Source of the DNA: Gnetum montanum
Taxonomy: Eukaryota; Streptophyta; Gnetopsida; Gnetales; Gnetaceae
Reading direction: 5' to 3'
Length of the DNA: 64,000 nucleotides
NCBI GenBank assembly: GCA_015680685.1
Contig: MNCI01035712.1
Location: forward strand, 247,877 to 311,876
The notes under the pieces are model-generated. The model was not told where the DNA came from, did no database searches, and was given only the letters and a program-made list of their open reading frames with translations. A program made the translations under genes and the position numbers. Positions 55,760-64,000 of this stretch are shown in pieces (within the stretch, counting starts at the first letter, position 1; every line of letters starts with the position of its first letter).

Positions 55760-57230
55760 AACTTTTCATCATGAATTTCCTAATGAAAAACTTTTTTCTA
55801 CAAAGAAGGATCCTTGGTTTGCTGATATAGCCAACTATCTTGCTACTATGAAAACTTCTATGAATTGGACTAAGGAAGAAAAACAAGATTTCTTATGTAG
55901 CATATCTAGATAAATTTGGAGTAGTTCATACCTCTATAGAATATGTAAAGATAACATAGCACAAAGATGTGTAGCTGAAAATGAACAAAATTTTTTTTTA
56001 CAAATGTGCTATGATGTTTTAGGGGGAGGCCACTTTGATAGCAAATGTATTGCTATCAAAATCCTTCAAAGTGGATTTTATTGGCCCTACATTTTTAAAA
56101 TGCACATAAGTATCTACAAGAGTGTGATAAATGTCAATGAATGGAAGCAATAATAAAAGGACATAAAATGCCCTTAAAACCCATTTTAATAATAGAACCA
56201 TTTGATGTGTGGGGTATAGAATTTTTAGGACCATTCCCACCATCTAATGGATGTTAATACATTTTGGTTTGTATTGACTATGTTACCAAATGGGTAGAAG
56301 TAATAGCCATCCTAACAAATGATGTAAAGGTAGTTGTAGCATTCCTTATGGAAAATATTTTAACACACTTTGGAACTCCACGGGTGATCATTAGTGATCA
56401 AGGAATCCATTTTGTCAATAAAATCATGGAAAAATTCCTTAAGTGTTATGGTATCCAACATAAGATAGCTACTACCTATCATCCACAAAAAAATGGACAA
56501 GTAGAGAATGCTAACAGAATTGTCTTAAGTATCTTAACAAAAATTGTATGTACTAAAGGGAAAGATTGGTCTAAAAAATCACAAGATGCACTTTGGGCTT
56601 ATAGAATTAGTTATAAACCAAGTTTAGGATATTTACCTTATCAATTGGTTTATGGTAAGTTATGTCTATTACTAGTCAAACTGAAATATCAATATTTATG
56701 ATGAGCCCAACAACTTAATTTTGATGAAGATATGAACCAAGCCTCTAAAATTAATCAACTTCACAAACTTGATGAAATGAGGCTACATTCTTTGGACAAG
56801 CAAAGAATTGTAAAAAGAAAAATGAAAACATTACACAATAAGAGTATCTTTGAAAAATAATTCTTCGTAGGTGATAAAGTTTTACTTTACAATATGAGAT
56901 TATAGGAAATTAACAACTAGATGGGAAGACCCTTATTTTGTTATTCAACCCCATGATAATGGAAGTGTCCTCATATCACCTATTGATGATTTCTCAACAA
57001 CATTTCTAGTTAATGGTCAAAGACTTAAGTTATATCATCAACATCACATTGAGGAACCTGGAGAAGACGAATTAATAGAGCTAAGTGATCCAACTTATCT
57101 CACTATAGATGAATTACATTAAAACCATTTATTAGAAGTCCTAGCTCTTAAATATACCCCTAAATTAGACTCTTTCATCATAGAACAAAGAATTAGTTTC
57201 AGTCTACAACATTTACCTTGAAAATGTGGA
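55760..57230 (+). pseudogene. Element H integrase, partly open
   Basis: The N-terminal zinc region is damaged (GGGHFDSKCIAIKILQSGFY at about 56020-56080, second Cys pair unclear). The core is open for 145 codons at 56264-56701: VCIDYVTKWVEVIAI, RVIISDQGIHFVNKIME and HPQKNGQVENANRIVLSILT contain all three acidic catalytic residues. A tail with LHKLDEMRLHSLDKQRIVK-like text and a VDGQRLKLYHQHH-like end (57010-57050) runs to about 57230. Frame is lost several times between 56100 and 56260. Confidence 0.85.
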
Positions 57231-58786
57231 GGTTAATAGGACATTCTATTATGTGTTGGGACTATAAAGAGTTCGACAACATCATGTTTGGAATGGAAAA
57301 GAGAAGGCCAACTCCTCCTACCTTGAAATAGGTAGGTTTAAATCGAAAATCCAACTAAGGATGAGCTTTAGAATAATAAGTGTCTTACACATGATAAATT
57401 TCATTGTTTTAAAATAATATTCTTTAAGTACATTGTTCATAAGTTAAGGTAGCTACATAGCTTAGTTTTGAGCAATGCTTATTCGTATTTGATTTCTATT
57501 AAATACTTACTTGGATGAGTCACTAAGGTGGAAAGGATGTGTTATATTGGACCTAGTTTCTTTGGTAGTAAAAGGCATCTATCGATATTAAGCCATGTGA
57601 ACAACCCTTACAAAATGAAATTGGCTTCCAGAAGAACCTCATGATTGAAGCTTGTTAGATATTGAATATCTAGCAGAAAAAAAAGAAGAAAAAATGATGA
57701 CAAAGAGAAAAAATGATGGAAAAAAAAAGGATTGCAAATAGAAAAGATAAAATGTAAGAAATTAAAAAAAAAAGACCCAACAAGAATCTTTAATTATGAG
57801 CTAAGCCCCACTTCCACAAGAACCTTATAGTTGGGGTGATGCTCTAAGCTCACAATTTCAAGCATCCCACAAGAATCCCCTTCTATAAGCAGAGTGTTTA
57901 AGGGTTAGGCACCAATTATCAATCTACTCTCGATGCCACTACCTTAGAACTAGGCTATAACATTGGAAGTAAAGGAGTCACTCATTCACAGTTGGTATCT
58001 TAATGAACATCTTGACTTCTAATCATTCCTTTTATTTTGTTATTTCATTACTTTTCGTATGTTTCTTTGTACTTTTTAGACTATTATTTTTCTTTGCTTT
58101 TGTTTTGTACTTCTGTATTATTTTATTATTTTATTTTTACCTCATTTTTAACTTTTGATATTTCTCTTTTTCATTTTTGTTGAGTTATCATCTCATTTTC
58201 TTACAAGGTCATCCCTTTGACTAGTGGTACTTTTGTGCATGAGTTTTCTTGGTGTTTCCCATAATGTCTTCCATAGGTGTTAGTGGTTGAGATGCCTACT
58301 ATGGTAGCCAATGATGGATACTAACACTCATTCACCCATTGCATTTGGTTTCTTCTTAGTCTAGATATACAAAAATTAGGGCAATTCTTGCTTTTGATAT
58401 ATCCTTTAACCATATATCTTTTTAATAATTTATCTTTGCTAATTAACCTATGTATGTTACATACCTTAGCTTTTTTTTTGGGGGTGGGGGAGGGGGCACG
58501 GTAAGGATAACCAAGTAATAAAGGATATGATAGTAGGGTCTAACCAAATTGGAAGCTAAACCAAGAACAAGTTAGGAAATGAGTTAGATGTAAGTAATGC
58601 ATCTTAGATCCTTAAATCATAGGAAAGTTTTAAACCTTAAGTTTATAAGACATTCTTACACCTAATAAAGTAGACCTTGTGAGCTGATGTTAAGCCCAAG
58701 TAATCCTAGGCAGGGCCTTCTTAATCGAGTTATATATGGGCTCATATCTAAGAATAAGAATTTATCATCAAAAGAGGAATAATCAT
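57231..58786 (+). other. Element H non-coding spacer after integrase
   Basis: Begins with AAAATGTGGAGGTTAATAGG (57221-57240), the G-rich post-pol motif. It includes repeated CTTCCAGAAGAACCTCATGA / CTTCCACAAGAACCTTATAG blocks near 57627 and 57811, a T-rich zone (58020-58200) and a poly-T/poly-G run at 58471-58498. No extra 3' ORF or polypurine tract is seen before the gap. Confidence 0.55.
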
Positions 58787-59107
58787 NNNNNNNNNNNNNN
58801 NNNNNNNNNNNNNNNNNNNNNNNNNNNNNNNNNNNNNNNNNNNNNNNNNNNNNNNNNNNNNNNNNNNNNNNNNNNNNNNNNNNNNNNNNNNNNNNNNNNN
58901 NNNNNNNNNNNNNNNNNNNNNNNNNNNNNNNNNNNNNNNNNNNNNNNNNNNNNNNNNNNNNNNNNNNNNNNNNNNNNNNNNNNNNNNNNNNNNNNNNNNN
59001 NNNNNNNNNNNNNNNNNNNNNNNNNNNNNNNNNNNNNNNNNNNNNNNNNNNNNNNNNNNNNNNNNNNNNNNNNNNNNNNNNNNNNNNNNNNNNNNNNNNN
59101 NNNNNNN
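58787..59107. other. Assembly gap, 321 Ns
   Basis: The run of Ns covers the expected first ~350 bp of the H 3' LTR, which in the 5' copy is very AT-rich. The length is close to what the 5' LTR predicts. Confidence 0.95.
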
Positions 59108-60901
59108 TTATATGTTATTATATTATATATATATATTATATACACCAATGGTAGTGAATAAGAACCAGCAACACTTATGGTGGCACTCTTGCGCTGGACG
59201 CGGTGGCTAGGGCAGGTAATGGTAGGGCTAGCACAACACATAGGCAACGATAGCTACAGAAAGGCATAGAGCACGAGCAACGTGGGTAAGGTAGATTAGT
59301 GTAGCAGTGGTGGCCTGGGTAGCGTAGGCAATAATAGAACACAACACTAGTAGTAGCCATGATAGTGATAGCAAGATGCAGCAACAATAGAGCGCAATAG
59401 ATCAAGGGTTTTCGACTGCAGCAAGGGTGCAACTATGGCAAGAGAAGTGATGATGGTGATGGCAAGCATAGCAAATGTGGTAGCGGCAGTAGTGCAGCTA
59501 AGTCAGAATAGGGATAGCGCAACAGTAGCCAAGATATAATGTGTGGCATGAGGTGGATCAGCAATAGGAGAAATGGTTTCATTGTTGCATGTGCGGGCAA
59601 GGGTGGTGGTGGCAAATGTATGATGCATAAGAGTAGCAACAAAGTGTACATGGCAGTGGTGGTGGCATAGGCTACGTAAGGTGTGGTGATGTTGGTTACG
59701 ACAAGGAATAAAGATAGCAATGCACTACATCATTAGGGTAATAACAATGACATGTGATGATGATAGCAAGACTGTGTGATAGTAGGCAGCAGGCCCATGA
59801 CAATGACAATGGCAAGACCGTGTGATAGTAGGCAGTAGGCCCATGACAGCAACAATGGCAAGACCGTGTGATAGTAGGCAGCAGGCCCACGACAGCGACA
59901 ATGGCAAGACCGCATGGTAGTAGTAGCGAAAGTAGCATCGCCAATGCTAGAGCTCTTCCAACATCTGCCATCTTCAAATTCATGACTGTCATCAACATAA
60001 TCATTGCAATTGCCTTTGTAGGATGCATGGTCGATGATGAGGTGCTCTAGGATTGATGTGGAAGTTGCTATTGATGTTAATGTGGGTTTCTCAAAGTTGT
60101 TGCCAATGTTAATGTGGGTTTCTCAATGTTAATGGATAGTGAACATGTGGAGTATCATCAATGCCTCTTTTGCTACTCCAACCCAATCCTATGTCAATCC
60201 AAGACATCAAAGATTCTAAACTTGGCAATTATGCCAATTCTTATAGATTGGTTTATATCTATCCTATTATTAAAATAGTTATTTTTAAAATTTATGAAGT
60301 ATAAATAAGACTTAAAATTGTAACATAAGGGACACTAATTGAACACGTTTTTAAAGCATTTTTTTTGTACAACTTGAGTGAATCGAACACGCATCCAAGG
60401 TGTGCACCAAGATTGATACCCAAGCAAATCCACATCAGATTGAAGTCCAATTTTCCCTTGAAAAATTATTATGTGAGGATTTGTTGAGCTTTGTGGCAAT
60501 TGAAGATCATTAGATTCCATTTTTAGGCTATTGAGGTTACTACATTGTAGAAACAACAAGGCAGAATGATAAGATTAGTTAAAGTTCCCCTTGTAGTTCT
60601 CATCATCATCCATTCTTGTAAGTTTGAATTTAATTTGATTGAATTATAAAATTTTATTTTTAAACTTGTGATTAGAAGTTAGGATAAAGGTTCATAATTT
60701 TACATAATGAGTGACATGCATAAGTGTGGAATTTGTTTAGATTCAATTCTAACCATTTATTATCTTGATGATTCTTTGACTTTTTAAATGGTTCCTCCAT
60801 AGATACAACTTGTGGGTCAGTCACAGACAAGGTGACTTCTCTATAACGAAAGAAAAATAAATTTTGAAGGTATCTAGCACCAAATTTTTCCTGGCTCATC
60901 A
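59108..60901 (+). repeat. Element H 3' LTR (after the gap)
   Basis: Collinear with 49610-51357, ending CTGGCTCATCA, then the putative target duplication. TATA at 60300-60307. Contains its own minisatellite at 59766-59910. Minus-strand Cys/His/Leu-rich ORFs here are LTR readings, not genes. Confidence 0.85.
59766..59910 (+). repeat. 46-bp minisatellite, three to four copies, H 3' LTR
   Basis: GCAAGACCGTGTGATAGTAG and the next 26 bases repeat at exact 46-bp steps (59766, 59812, 59858, with a fourth start at 59904). The 5' LTR has only one related copy near 50253. Confidence 0.85.
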
Positions 60902-60906
60902 AGGGC
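60902..60906. repeat. Target-site duplication, right copy, element H
   Basis: AGGGC against AGGCC at 49265-49269. The G gag continues beyond it. Confidence 0.5.
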
Positions 60907-61103
60907 CTCCTTGATCTAGGACTTACTTCATCTCCTCTAGAATTGTATGTACCAGTGAAATGTAGTTCTTACATGTAATAAGGGTATAAATGAACATATG
61001 AAATCCTTGCCTGAGATTGTTCACTCCAATTCTCTTCAGTATAGAAACTATCATTTCTCCTATGAGTGTTTTCATCATACTTGGTCCTATGTGAAGAAGA
61101 CAT
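60907..61103 (-). pseudogene. Element G gag, N-terminal part
   Basis: The minus-strand ATG at 61101-61103 opens MSSSHRTKYDENTHRRNDSF and reaches ARISYVHLYPYY, a shortened version of the YAH..FTF block, then SRGDEVSPRSRRP. The start word MSSSH is the same as in C gag (10353). The rest of gag is at 49264 and below, across H. Confidence 0.7.
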
Positions 61104-61209
61104 TGTTTAACATGTGTGACTTCAAATTTTAAAATTTTTTAAAAGATTAATCATTAATACCTTTACACTAATGATGTATAATATAACTAATCTAGATAGC
61201 TAGCACCAT

Positions 61210-61226
61210 CTCTGGCAATGGTACCA
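61210..61226 (-). other. Primer binding site of element G (tRNA-Asp type)
   Basis: The minus strand reads TGGTACCATTGCCAGAG, four changes from TGGCGCCGTTGCCGGGG, directly downstream of the LTR end CCATCA. The best-preserved PBS in the window. Confidence 0.75.
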
Positions 61227-61227
61227 A

Positions 61228-61404
61228 TGATGGACAACAAGTACCTCCTACACCTAACCATATGAATCATAAGTGTTCATGCATGATCCAATTGAATTTC
61301 ATGGACGGTACTAGTTGTGGTATCTGGATTGTTATGTCTTGATCATAGTTCACTATCTTCCCACTTAGGCTAGTGGTAGCTTTGTCACATGTGATTTAGT
61401 CCAT
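61228..61404 (-). repeat. Element G 5' LTR, U5 end only
   Basis: Matches the last 180 bp of the B LTR on the minus strand. Cut at 61404 by the start of I; the remainder would lie to the right of I, outside the window. Confidence 0.65.
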
Positions 61405-62242
61405 TGATAGGCATATGATTCTTGATGTTATTTCGACCTTATGTTATATCATCATAGCTATGATTTTGTAGGATGTGTGTAACCTATAAATATAACACTT
61501 ATGTGCATGGATTTGCATAAGTTTTCATTCCATAGTAACAAAACTCTTTTATTTTTTTTCATAGTTGAGCACTTAGAAATGTGAATGCCTGTAGTGTAGT
61601 GTGACTTAGTGCATGGTTTCTTTATTTGAATATGTTATACTTGGGGATAAGTATGATCAAAAAGAAAGATTGAGCTATTTCTCACTATTGCAGTAGTCTC
61701 CTAGTTTCTTGTTTTGACTTAGCATAATGTTTACTAGTTTCCTAGTTGATATTTTACTATTTAATTCACTTTACTATTATTGTTATTGTTAAGTGGAATG
61801 AGTATGACTAATATTGAGTACTTAAGTGTAATTGCTTAGTAACCTAGTAGTGCTATCACTTGGCATGCTTAATAGTAGTATACTTGGTATTTCAATAGTA
61901 GTTACCCAAATCCCAATGTGTGTATAGAAGATCAAGAATAGATGCTCATCACCATAGGCTAGAATAGATTGGTTTACTTATGTTACCTAGATTTAGAAAG
62001 CATTTCTATTTTTATCATGTTTGCTAGGAGTAATGATGGCCAAACAACATCAGATATCATATATCTCATAGTGAGCTAAACCATGCACATAGACTACACT
62101 AGATTCATGTGGGAATATAATGGTCTTAGACATAACCAATTACTAGCATATTAACATTGCATTGTCCAAAAATTATGATTTGGTAGTGCATGAAAACTTG
62201 TGACTTGTATGGTTAGGTGTTGGATTCCTCCACTGCCCATCA
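61405..62242 (+). repeat. Element I 5' LTR
   Basis: Starts TGATAGGCATATG (start inferred from the end of G homology) and ends CTGCCCATCA. GGATGTGTGTAACCTATAAA and the R/U5 blocks match B 3238-4020. Confidence 0.7.
61484..61492 (+). promoter_or_regulatory. TATA box, element I LTR
   Basis: CTATAAATA, aligned with 3253 in B. Confidence 0.55.
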
Positions 62243-62243
62243 T

Positions 62244-62260
62244 TAGTGCCATTGTTAAGG
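62244..62260 (+). other. Primer binding site of element I (tRNA-Asp type)
   Basis: TAGTGCCATTGTTAAGG, the tRNA-Asp complement with seven transitions, one base after the LTR. Confidence 0.7.
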
Positions 62261-63232
62261 ACTAGTCAATGTATACTAAGTAATTGATTTTCTAAAGATC
62301 ATTGCATCAAAAATCCAAAGTAAAATTCATAGCCCTTTAATAATTCCAAATAATTAAGCACATTTAACTAAACATTTGAAAATAATAACATGGCTTTAAC
62401 AAATGATTAATCACCATCTACTAATGAACCATAGAGATACAATGAAAAAATCAATGATGAAGAAGAATGAGGGATGCCAATGCAAACAAGAATCACATAT
62501 GCTCATACTAATTCTTATCATCTAGATTTTACTTTCATCTTTCATTAGGAAAATCAAATGAGATGGATAACATACAAGGCAACATAGTCCTACCTCTGGA
62601 TTATGTAGCACTTAACATGCTCCAAACTACCTTAAGGAGAATGAATCTAAATCAAATCTAGGAAGGGTATCATGTGACTAAGCACATGACAAGGCCTTGT
62701 GAGTCCATGAAGGAGTAAATGAGGAGAGATGCTACTATGGAAATCAAGCATGTACACAACAAAGAGAGGTAGGTTAACACTTCCATTATCTTGGAAGAAC
62801 TTGATGCTAATGTGTTTATTATAGAATATCTCCATAAGAATCATGAAGAGTCTTCAAAAATACCTATCATTAGATTTGAGAAACCTATCAAAGTCCAACT
62901 ACATTCCATTTAGTAGAGGTACCATGAAGGGAGGAAATAGACTCCAAGTATAGGAAGAACTTAAGGCCAATTGTTTCCACTAAACATCATAAGAAGGAGT
63001 ACCAGAGTCATCAAAGGAGGAAAAGTCGATATCATTCTTTTACTACCTCATTTGCATCATCAAGATCATCCATGGAATCTGACAAAAGAAGAAAAAGGTA
63101 TCTAGACCATGATAGGGAGGAAAGAAGGACTCATGATCATCATGACCATTATTCAAGGCACTCTAACATAGAAGATGAAGACTATGAACAAAGAAGATAC
63201 AAGTATCAAAGAGAGGATCAAGAAAGGTATGG

Positions 63233-63361
63233 GCATAGAAGGGGGCATTGCTACAACAAATTACATGAACCTAATCACAATGATGAACCCATGNATATGA
63301 GCATAGAAGGGGGCATTGCTACAACAAATTACATGAACCTAATCACAATGATGAACCCATG
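63233..63361 (+). repeat. Identical 61-bp duplication around a single N
   Basis: 63233-63293 and 63301-63361 are the same 61 bases, separated by N (63294) and six bases. Other elements have only one copy here. Confidence 0.85.
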
Positions 63362-63412
63362 ATGACAACTTGTAGCATGATCAACATCCATGAAGCTATA
63401 CATATATCAGCC

Positions 63413-63551
63413 AGGCATGTAAGAAACAACTATATCAAATGGCTTGACATGAACAACATGTCTAGATTGCTAATCTATAANCTAGGCATGTAAGAAACAA
63501 CTATATCAAATGGCTTGACATGAACAACATGTCTAGATTGCTAATCTATAA
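63413..63551 (+). repeat. Identical 68-bp duplication around a single N
   Basis: 63413-63480 and 63484-63551 are the same 68 bases, separated by N (63481) and CT. Most likely unmerged contig ends. Confidence 0.85.
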
Positions 63552-64000
63552 AATCACCTTCAAGCATTACACGATGCTTATGTCCTACAAAATATTAAAA
63601 GTCATGTGTAGAAATTGAAGTTGTTCCCATGGACATTTGTCAAAGAAGCTAAGAGTTGACACAAATCACTCAAAGTAGAATCAATCAAGAGATGGAATAC
63701 CATGCTGGAGATATTCCATGAAAAATATCAAACTTATTCATGGGTGTCTAATATAAGGAAATAGACCCAAGGATGGAAGTAAAGAACTCATAAATCCCTC
63801 AATGGAGCAATGAGCAGGTATTACTTACTATTGCACAGATGTGCAAGCCATGGATTATATTAATGGGAATAGCTAAGGCACCTTGTACCCTTGGGGTTTA
63901 TTACCAAGGTTGATTATCTAAAATGGTTTCCCATCAAATACAAAGATTTATTGACCAAGTGGAGAAAAAGGAAGGTGAGTTAAGAAAAAGAGAATTAGCA

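Larger units (their letters stand above)
49270..60901 (+). mobile_element. Element H: Athila retrotransposon with 2.1-kb LTRs
   Basis: LTRs at 49270-51357 and about 58787-60901, PBS (51361), gag (51920-53500), protease (53690-54138), RT-RNase H (54370-55750), integrase (55760-57230) and spacer (57231-58786). It lies within the gag of G. The pol motifs are the best preserved in the window, with long open stretches, but stops, an RT deletion and the FMDE change make it inactive. A gap of 321 Ns covers the 3' LTR start. No extra 3' ORF is visible. Confidence 0.85.
45890..61404 (-). mobile_element. Element G: minus-strand Athila/Tat-type element, pol-deleted, split by H
   Basis: In its own order: partial 5' LTR (61228-61404, cut by I), PBS (61210-61226), gag start (60907-61103), insertion H, gag (47481-49264), protease/linker remnant (47121-47480) and post-pol spacer (45890-47120). 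RT, RNase H and integrase are missing. No 3' ORF or 3' LTR is identified. The gag text joins up across H. Confidence 0.7.
61405..64000 (+). mobile_element. Element I: 5' end of an Athila/Tat-type retrotransposon
   Basis: LTR (61405-62242), PBS and gag up to the right edge. It inserted in the U5 of G; the left target copy would be TCCAT (61400-61404). It is a relative of B in both LTR and gag. Confidence 0.7.
62391..64000 (+). pseudogene. Element I gag, decayed, runs off the edge
   Basis: The ATG at 62391 opens MALTND then a stop. RITYAHTNSYHLDFTFIFH and VLPLDYVALNMLQTTLRRMN follow, the N-terminal block of this gag family. An Arg/His/Asp-rich region is open at 63072-63362 (KRRKRYLDHDREERRTHDHH). 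The capsid core begins at 63430 (IKWLDMNNMSRL) and continues with LKLFPWTFVKEAKS and ESIKRWNTMLEIFHEKYQTY to the window end. Two one-base Ns with flanking duplications lie within it. Confidence 0.75.

Noticed and set aside
58466-58500. Poly-T/poly-G run, and a C-rich run at 2546-2578 that looks like its reverse
   Set aside because: Both are simple-sequence runs in different contexts; no wider similarity between their flanks was seen, so no shared element is claimed.
58736-59247. Long ORFs on both strands
   Set aside because: They consist mostly of unknown residues from the N gap.
59175-60050. Minus- and plus-strand ORFs of 60-110 codons
   Set aside because: Same LTR sequence as above; some follow the 46-bp minisatellite. 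No domain.
1-64000. CRISPR array, operon or phage-like system
   Set aside because: Repeats found are LTRs, minisatellites or gag repeats; there are no spacers of regular length, no bacterial genes, and gene content is purely plant retroelement.

Overview
This window looks like part of a large, repeat-rich seed-plant nuclear genome. I see no host gene, rRNA, tRNA, CRISPR array or prokaryotic operon in it. Nearly all 64 kb can be read as LTR retrotransposons of the Ty3/gypsy order, mostly from the Athila/Tat branch, nested inside one another and heavily decayed. Most in-frame stops are TAG, TGA or TAA where relatives have Gln, Arg or Trp codons. That is the mark of long-term cytosine methylation and C-to-T deamination in silenced plant chromatin. 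The species cannot be named from the sequence.

Layout, left to right. A (1-338, minus) is the truncated LTR of a younger, CpG-rich element that sits inside an older LTR, F-left (339-764, minus). D (765-42928, minus) is the oldest large element. Its 3' ORF is at 884-2200. It was split by B (3140-27583, plus), resumes at 27584-29667 (spacer and protease), was split again by E (29668-39146, plus), and ends with gag, a tRNA-Asp-type primer binding site and a 5' LTR at 42029-42928. B was itself split by C (9297-22495, plus), the most complete of these elements: LTR, PBS, gag, protease, RT, RNase H, integrase, spacer, extra 3' ORF, polypurine tract, LTR, with target duplication GGTAT/GGTAC. E has 1630-bp LTRs at both ends, a perfect TTATG target duplication, and a Tat-type gag-protease ORF with no RT, RNase H or integrase. 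It is a non-autonomous 'gag-only' element.

After an LTR of the F family (43075-43953, plus) and about 2 kb of unassigned sequence comes G (45890-61404, minus). G resembles D, with its reverse transcriptase to integrase part deleted. G's gag is split by H (49270-60901, plus), an Athila element with 2.1-kb LTRs and a recognisable gag-PR-RT-RH-IN series; a 321-base assembly gap covers the start of its 3' LTR. G's 5' LTR is broken by I (61405 to the right edge, plus), of which the LTR, PBS and gag are visible. I's gag holds two one-base Ns, each between near-identical copies, most likely scaffolding artefacts.

In a live copy gag would form the particle, and protease, RT, RNase H and integrase would mature, copy and insert the element. 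The extra ORF after pol has no known role. None of these proteins can be made from this window as it stands. The items most worth a second look are a repeated motif of about 20 nt with a fixed 99-bp spacing in the post-pol spacers of B and D, a decapeptide repeat that recurs across E, CpG-rich palindromes in the U3 of A, an RT active-site change (FMDD to FMDE) shared by C and H, and a conserved Cys/His motif in gag of several elements.
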